DNA of 64,000 nt from Silene latifolia (Eukaryota; Streptophyta; Magnoliopsida; Caryophyllales; Caryophyllaceae): assembly GCF_048544455.1 (NCBI RefSeq), contig NC_133536.1, forward strand, positions 23,810,152-23,874,151, given 5' to 3'. The position numbers and the translations under genes are program-made. The notes beneath the pieces were generated by a model. It saw only the letters and a program-made list of their open reading frames with translations, had not been told where the DNA came from and searched no databases. The stretch's first letter is position 1. Each line of letters opens with the position of its first letter. Positions 57,421 to 64,000 of this stretch are shown here, one piece after another.

Positions 57421-60400
57421 TTAGCCTCTTTAGAAATTAAGAATAAGCATAAGAGTTTATTAATCGTAGTAATTAGTAGGAGTATGTGTTATTTAACTTA
57501 ATTTAATCTAGTGCACTTTGTGATTTATTCTCCAATTTATTTTTTAGTTGTTGTATGAGCAAGCACACATATATTTCAACTCATTTGTTATCTTGAAGCA
57601 ATCTCTTCCACTCCTTTGGTTATTCACAAATTCTCATTCATGACGGGCAATATCCAACATTCAGTATCGTTCGAATAATTTATACTCCTATCAAATTTAT
57701 TATGGGTTCGTGTATTTTTTTTTTTTAAATATATATAGCAGTGTGTGAATATCAATAGTTGATGGCAGAACATAAATTATTTAACCAGAGAAGGTAGAAA
57801 TAAGCCCGGAAATTGAGAGTACTTAGCAAAACTCCCAAGGCTACTTACGTTACAAATTTGAACGTAAACTAGACAATAGGTATAACAAGTAGATGTTACT
57901 ACTAGAGGTGCCAACTACCGCGGTTTAAGCTCATGTTAATAAGGCAGGTCTTATTGTATCAGATTCGGGTTTACAGTATCAATTTCATCCTTCACACCAA
58001 GTTAGATTTGGTTCAAATAGAGTCGCCATCTGGTGATCGAGTGAACGAAGTAAATTGTTTGTTACAACAAAAGTGTAAATAACTTCATGAAATGAACAGC
58101 TAACGAACGACCCAAAGTAGAGTATGTAACCAAATCAGTCGGAGAAAGACAAACCAACCATTAAACTCTCAAATCTCAATAATAACCTGCTCCAACTTCT
58201 TGCCGATTCTTTTGTTAATTGTTTCCTGAACCGTATTGATGATTATTGGTGTCATTCAGTTTCATTCATCAACCTGTACCTATTATGAATTTTCCAGAGA
58301 TGATAACATGGACAACTGAGTCCAGCAATAACAACTTGTCTTTGCATCAGAGTGCCATTTGTTTGCCCGAGGAGTGTCCAGACATCCTGCAATGAGATAT
58401 TGAGATGTTAACCTGCAGCCAATCTAACAGCTTCACCAGACAGCCTCGCTATATAATTAAGCAGGAGGACAACCATGGGGCATGACTATAGAAACAAGTC
58501 GAATCTACTGAACATTTGACTGGATACTCTGTTCTACAAGCAGGCAGTATAAAATGTACTCCATATATAATAAACCAAGGTACAATACACGTTCAAGTGT
58601 ATTTGGGAAACTTCAGGAAAATTGGATTAGAATTATATATGTTGAATTTTTGGGCAAGCTAAGCACTAAAGGTATTACATTACTTTCCTAATTAAATTTT
58701 CTGAACTTGAAAACATTGTAGCATATGAACTTCAGAATAATCATCTTTATTACAAAAACAAATTTCAAAAGAAACTGACCTCCGAACGGTCTTCTCGGTG
58801 AACCCACCAGTTTTTCCTCATCTTCTGAACCCCTTAGGGAAGATGAGCACCCAGTCCCCATTATTAAATTTAGAAATAGCAATGTCATACACTCATCCCC
58901 CTGAAATAATTAAAATGCATAAAAATGTGGCAGAAGAAACATGATTGTTAACCTGAAACATTCAAGTATTCAACTTTACATCACATCATCAGTTTTAAAA
59001 AAACAAAACCAATTCTTGAATCCCGAGTTCATATACTCAGTAAAGACTAACAGACAAGCCTTAGTTAAATGAAGTGAGTGTTGTTTCTAATCTACGAATT
59101 CGATGTCAAGCTCAATGAACTAGGCAACTAGCTAGAATAAAGCTCTCCATTTTCTCGAGCCCGATTTACTAAACAAGGAATCCCTTCGCCTCACTTCTTT
59201 TCTCTCCAATCCAATCCAACCAATGCAAGCATATAAGGATATCATAGGTTGATCTTATCGTGATCAACCTAGTTTCTTTTTCTGCATTAAAAGAAAGCAC
59301 AAAAAAAAGACTTACTTCATCGAGAGATAGTGCCTGGCTTCACTCTCTACTCCTCTCAGTCGTATGACAAATCACTGCAGAAAATGTCCATTGACCTCCT
59401 CAACTGAACGATATAGCATAATGGATGCTGCAACCCTTGACAAAAAGAAAGAAAGATACAAAAATTAAAACAATGTAGCACTCGACCAATATGGATTCAT
59501 CTAGCAAAACATCTTTGGAAACTTCAGCAGTTCAGCATCAAGCCCTCATTAAGCACAGGATCTCAGAGAACTTCAACAATGTTGTAAGTGGTTGCCAATT
59601 GATCTAGCTTAACTAAAGTTCTGAAGTAGATAATCTGGAAATGCAACACAACAATGACAAAACTTACGAGTGTTTTGTCATCCTCGCGAGTCGCGAAATT
59701 AACTTGCTCGAACCCAAAGCAAAATCTCCATCCAATAAATATAATGCACCTTTGAGTGCCGAGGAACCCACCTATAACATCATTATCAGACAGCCAGTAG
59801 TAGGAAGATGACAATTGGCAGGGAACAAGTAAATGAAGAAAAGAAGACCGTTATCAAAATCAGATTAAAGAGCGCTTAGTTAAGAACTAGCTGTTTTCGA
59901 GCAGACAAGTTTGAAAGTAGGCTGACGGCACAAAAAAGCGTGTGCCGCACTCACGAGGGACTCCCAGTGATATACAGCAGGGAGGGTGTGAACTGTGACG
60001 TACAAAGTACTCACACCTTTTGCTTGTAGACTATAAGTTAATATTTACCCACAGGCAGTATGAAATAATCAACTGTTAAAAATAATTTTATAAAAGCTCC
60101 ACGCCTCCACACATACATGCCTCTTTAACAAAAATATAGAAGGTGATCAAAGGCTCAATGCCTGAAAACTCTTCAAAATTACAAAGTCCTGCAATTCCAA
60201 ATAACTACAACAAATAGTTTGGAGTATTCTTTTCTCCTCACATGGATGCAACAAGAACAATGCCTTCAGACGAAAATGATTCGAAGAAACGCTAGCATGA
60301 ATCAACCAATGTAAGTTATGTAACTGTTAATGTGAGGTGTGAAAACATTGTGAACGTGGGTAAAAGGGAGCAAACAAAGATAAATCAACATAAGTGAAAA

Positions 60401-60715
60401 AAATGACCATGTAAGTTTTTTTTTCTTTATGCTAACAGACAAGCCTTAGTTAAAAATGTCCTACCGTAAGTTATGGTTAGATCATGTATATTTTCAAAAT
60501 TAAGTGATTTATTTTATCCAAAGCAACTTTAGCCACTAAAGTTATGATGGTAGTTCTAAAGGCCAAACACTGTAGATTTTATAGAGCACTAAAGTGATGC
60601 GACATTAATGCCTCTTTATTTAAAAAATAACAACTTTCCGGCTACTTCAAAATGTCTGTTTACAGTGCTATACAACATACTACAGAAACTTACCCGTCTC
60701 TCTATGTTCAGCGGT
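57421..60715. other. Intergenic / possible untranslated exons downstream of the PPR gene
   Basis: No recognised protein. Reading leftwards, some stretches look spliced: about 59,680-59,771 is flanked by gttatag and gtaagttttg and encodes a short GGFLGTQRCIIFIGWRFCFG-like peptide, and 58,795-58,880 ends with a gtcagt-like donor. Plant PPR genes often have long, alternatively spliced 3' untranslated regions, which could explain these. This is weak evidence. The remainder is AT-rich. Confidence 0.3.
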
Positions 60716-63142
60716 CTACAACTGCGGAATATATCCATCCCTTTTCATCTCTAGGGTGAGAGTATTTAGAAAAGTATAAATGTCATCTGCTTGGTGATGA
60801 GATTGATCACTTGCCGTGAAGACATGAGTGTGATTGTCTACCTCAATCCAGCTACAACCAGGACTTTTCTTCAATCCCATATCTTTAACCTTGGACCTAA
60901 CCTTTGCAACTTCATTCAATTTACAAGAATCCTCGTATAAATTGGATAGGAGTACACGATACCCAATACTAGTAGGATCCAACTCAAAAATGTTCTTGGC
61001 TACACATTCAGCCAACTTCTCATTGCCATAAATTCTGCAAGAGGCAAGTAATGATCCCCAAATGCGATCATCTGGATTATATGGCATTGCCATGATCAGG
61101 TCGTATGCTTCATCTAAATAGCCAGCACGGCCTAAAAGGTCAACTAAACAAGTGTATTGCTCAATTCTAGGTTCGAGCATATGTTCTTCTACCATGCTTC
61201 GGAAATAATTCAACCCATCCGTAACTCTCCCAGTGTGGCTGCATGCCGAGAGGACTGCAGTAAATGTCTGATGATCGGGCTTCAAACCCGCCTTTCTCAT
61301 CTTGTCAAAAAAGACAAGCATTTCATCTGAATTACCGTGTAGCCCTAGCCCTAGCAATATTGAATTCCAGGACACTTCATCCTTATGCTCCATCAATGAA
61401 AAGACTCTTCTTGGGCTCTCCATGTTTCCAGTTTTCGCATAGGCGACTATAAGGGCATTATTCACTAAAGTATTTGTCTCAAACCCGTTGCGTATGATAT
61501 AGCCATGAATTTCCTTACACTTTAAATTTCCAAATACACAAGCACATATTGATAACATACATGCTATAATCACAGCATTTGGTCGGATTTCATGGCAATG
61601 CATTTCCGAGAATGCTTTTAAAGCATCGGCCCACAATTCATTTTGTGCATACCCGGATATCAAATTACTCCATGATATTTCGTCCTTTAGGGGCAACCTG
61701 AGAAAGGCTTTTTGACCAGATGCTATGTCTTGGCATTTCATATACATATCTATCAGAGCACTGCCAATGTAAATCTCAGAATCCAACCCCAACTTAACTG
61801 ACAGTCCATGAATCATCATGCCTTCAGGTTTGATAGTTAGTGCTGAGCATGCTCTCAATACAGCCAGTAATATCACATGATCCATAAATCCATGTTTGAA
61901 TCCAGCAACACACAGATCCAGTGCTTTCCTAGAATAACCGCTTCTGGTGCAATTCGTAATTATTGTACCCCACATGACTATATTATGATTGTCGAACCTG
62001 TCAAATAATTTTAAGCCACATCCAGGATTTGCACACTTGAAATACATGTCCATCAATGCTGTTCCAACTCTAACATCCATCTCTAAACCCATCTTCATAG
62101 CATGAACATGAATTTGCTTCCCCAAGCCTAAATCTATGGATTTCGAGCACAAGACTAAAAGTGCCACCACTGTTGAAGAATCAGGTTTGATCTGTAAGAA
62201 CAACATCTGAATAAAACATAACACTGCCTTCAAGAAGTTACCGTTGTCCATGTAACCAGATACCATAACATTCCATAGCACTGTATTTTTTCTAGCATGC
62301 TCAAGACTGATTTCAAAAAGTTTTTCAGCATTACCAACAGAAGAACATTTCATATACATATCAAGTAATCCATTCAGCACATACTCATCAACAGCCAACT
62401 CACTTTTAATCACATATGCATGTATTTCTCTCCCGTGAATTCTGGATTTGAGGGAAGCGCATGATGAAAGAGCTGAAAGGCAAGCTACCCTATTCGGATA
62501 AATACCAAATTCAGAGATCATGCGAGTGAACAATTCCAGTGACTTATGGAATAACCCTGAATGATGAAAACCAGAAATCATAGTGTTCCATGAAACTAAA
62601 TCCCTGTCCTCCATTTTCATAAACATTCTTACTGAATCATTCGCGGCACCACATTTCCAGAAAGCACTCACAAGTGAATTTGCAACATATATATCCTTAA
62701 TAGCTCCGACTTTTATCAAATTCCCATTTATTTGCCTGGTTAACTCCAGATCAGATAGAGCACCAACAGCTTTAATTAAAGCAGGGAAAGAGACAAATTT
62801 AATAGGTATAAAACCACTATTTAGCATGTCAATATAGCATGTTACAGCATCAGCATATAATCCCTTGGAAGTAAGATCCATAATCAGCTGATCACCTTCC
62901 ATTTCATTACAAAAACCATCCTCCTTGGTAACACAGCATTCAATCATTAATTTCCGACAGTTATGCAGATTTTGTACAGAAATAGTATTCTTCTTATGCT
63001 TAAAATTGCAGTAAACAGAATCATATCTAGTACTGCGGCAAAGAGGTAATATCCTACATTGTTCAATGTAGAAACTGTGCCGATATGCATAGTTATACTG
63101 AAACTGAGGGACTAATACCTCAGATAGTTGAACCGAACCCAT
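60716..63142 (-). CDS. Pentatricopeptide-repeat protein, PLS class with E-type C-terminus
   Basis: A single intronless frame of 808 residues from ATG 63142. After an N-terminus of about 90 residues that could be an organelle-targeting region, tandem PPR motifs fill the protein, with the alternating P, L and S types seen as repeated NSLVSAFWKCG, RDLVSWNTMISGF, DMYMKCQDIASG and DEVSWNSILLGLG patterns. The C-terminus (SRIYGNEKLAE-like region, ELDPTSIGYRVLLSNLYED, then SPGCSWIEVDNHTHVF) corresponds to the E and E+ region. No DYW deaminase domain follows. PLS proteins bind organellar RNA one base per repeat and usually specify C-to-U editing sites, recruiting a deaminase from elsewhere when DYW is absent. 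The frame is intact and unlike the transposon-rich left side. Its editing target cannot be read here. Confidence 0.93.
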   Translation of the reverse strand: MGSVQLSEVLVPQFQYNYAYRHSFYIEQCRILPLCRSTRYDSVYCNFKHKKNTISVQNLHNCRKLMIECCVTKEDGFCNEMEGDQLIMDLTSKGLYADAVTCYIDMLNSGFIPIKFVSFPALIKAVGALSDLELTRQINGNLIKVGAIKDIYVANSLVSAFWKCGAANDSVRMFMKMEDRDLVSWNTMISGFHHSGLFHKSLELFTRMISEFGIYPNRVACLSALSSCASLKSRIHGREIHAYVIKSELAVDEYVLNGLLDMYMKCSSVGNAEKLFEISLEHARKNTVLWNVMVSGYMDNGNFLKAVLCFIQMLFLQIKPDSSTVVALLVLCSKSIDLGLGKQIHVHAMKMGLEMDVRVGTALMDMYFKCANPGCGLKLFDRFDNHNIVMWGTIITNCTRSGYSRKALDLCVAGFKHGFMDHVILLAVLRACSALTIKPEGMMIHGLSVKLGLDSEIYIGSALIDMYMKCQDIASGQKAFLRLPLKDEISWSNLISGYAQNELWADALKAFSEMHCHEIRPNAVIIACMLSICACVFGNLKCKEIHGYIIRNGFETNTLVNNALIVAYAKTGNMESPRRVFSLMEHKDEVSWNSILLGLGLHGNSDEMLVFFDKMRKAGLKPDHQTFTAVLSACSHTGRVTDGLNYFRSMVEEHMLEPRIEQYTCLVDLLGRAGYLDEAYDLIMAMPYNPDDRIWGSLLASCRIYGNEKLAECVAKNIFELDPTSIGYRVLLSNLYEDSCKLNEVAKVRSKVKDMGLKKSPGCSWIEVDNHTHVFTASDQSHHQADDIYTFLNTLTLEMKRDGYIPQL

Positions 63143-64000
63143 ACTTTGATTCTGATGCCTTCTACATCTGAAAATTATTTGCAGAACTTCATGCTACCGA
63201 CAAACTCTATTGCATTACCAACCTAACAAAAAGTAAGTAAGTTTTATTCAGATGAGGCTTAAATCATCAACTTAGGAAAAGATAGATCAACATATAGCAC
63301 ACACAACAGATGTCAAGGGGAAGAACAAGGCAGTGCTTGCAGAAGATTGAAAAGTAAAGCCTACTGAGTAAAAGCACACAAAGTTGAAAAGACAGCCGTG
63401 TTTGACTGCAAAAATAGTGCTCCATTTCATGTATTTTCCACCAACAGATGATACACATATTTTAACAAAATTACACTTCCCCAATTTCTAAACTCGAGCA
63501 AGAACGTCAACCATGTCAGAAGATGTAATGGTAATTGAGTACAGCGCACCTGGACAGACATTTCTTGAAACGTACAAAATATCATAGATACTCACAGAGA
63601 ATGAGGTGATGGAACAGACGCATTATCAGCAAATATTCATCACTGAAACGAGGGCTTGTGCGACTGGTAATTTCAGTCTATCTCGAGTTCCAGCCTATCT
63701 TACAATCATTCACCCTTTAAACTTAACCACTCAAATAATGTCCCATTGGTTAAAATTGACCAATCAAATAGTCTAACAAATGGGAATGTTAATTCAAAGT
63801 AACCAATTATGAAGCACCTGATTTAGTCCCAACGTGGTTTGGGGTCGGCTAACATGAATCATCTTCCGAATTCATATAGGCTCGAATCCACCAATACGGT
63901 CAAGGGTAAAAAAACTGAATTGTAAAAAATAAAGCAAAGCAAGAAAGATGTGAAAACCGAAAGTAAACTGGCAAAATGTGCGTGATAGTAGTAACAGCAA
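63143..64000. other. Upstream flank of the PPR gene with a SINE-like remnant
   Basis: Probably promoter and 5' untranslated sequence of the PPR gene; no TATA box was singled out. At about 63,828-63,870 the stretch tttggggtcggctaacatga resembles the 3' conserved part of plant Au-type SINEs. No other gene was recognised up to the window edge. Confidence 0.4.

Noticed and set aside
59563-59814. Minus-strand frame of 83 codons as a gene
   Set aside because: No family match; only part looks exon-like, so it is reported as a possible untranslated exon and not as a coding gene.

Overview
The window is nuclear DNA of a flowering plant, most likely from the order Caryophyllales. It is AT-rich and about three quarters transposable elements. 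Genes have plant-type introns, and two adjacent cytochrome P450 genes closely resemble CYP76AD, the family that hydroxylates tyrosine and L-DOPA in the betalain pathway and is typical of Caryophyllales. The species cannot be named from the sequence alone.

Left third (1-25,742): a nested stack of transposons. A broken CACTA (TNP2) transposase runs off the left edge. Next to it is a Copia-type LTR element on the + strand (B), whose 5' end is missing. B was split by an opposite-strand member of the same family (A, 2208-19823), which has both LTRs, a 5-bp target duplication CATAC, a primer-binding site and a broken gag. A was then hit twice: a 5-kb L1-type LINE with an intact ORF2 and a 14-bp target duplication landed in its 3' LTR, and a 3.9-kb Helitron landed in its leader. 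A keeps gag and B keeps traces of reverse transcriptase; I could not recognise a complete pol in either.

Middle (25,743-44,700): part of another LTR element on the minus strand (leader, primer-binding site and one LTR), marked by TACTCGGTCGAGTA palindromes. Its LTR is split by a 2.5-kb non-autonomous CACTA element (TSD CGG). That element carries a small coiled-coil-like reading frame and a collapsed mini LTR element (TSD GTAAT). To the right are a hAT-type MITE with an 8-bp TSD, one or two Helitrons, a terminal-inverted-repeat element carrying another small reading frame, a Mutator-type MITE with a 9-bp TSD, and GC-rich dispersed repeats.

Right third (44,700-64,000): the genic part. Two CYP76AD-like genes lie in tandem on the + strand, each with two exons and a phase-0 intron at the same place. 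They are followed by an intronless FCP1-like CTD phosphatase gene and, on the minus strand, an intronless PLS-class pentatricopeptide-repeat gene. The first P450 intron carries a Stowaway-like MITE and a 452-bp Helitron. No DOPA-dioxygenase or glucosyltransferase gene is visible, so the window shows a P450 duplication and not a full betalain cluster.
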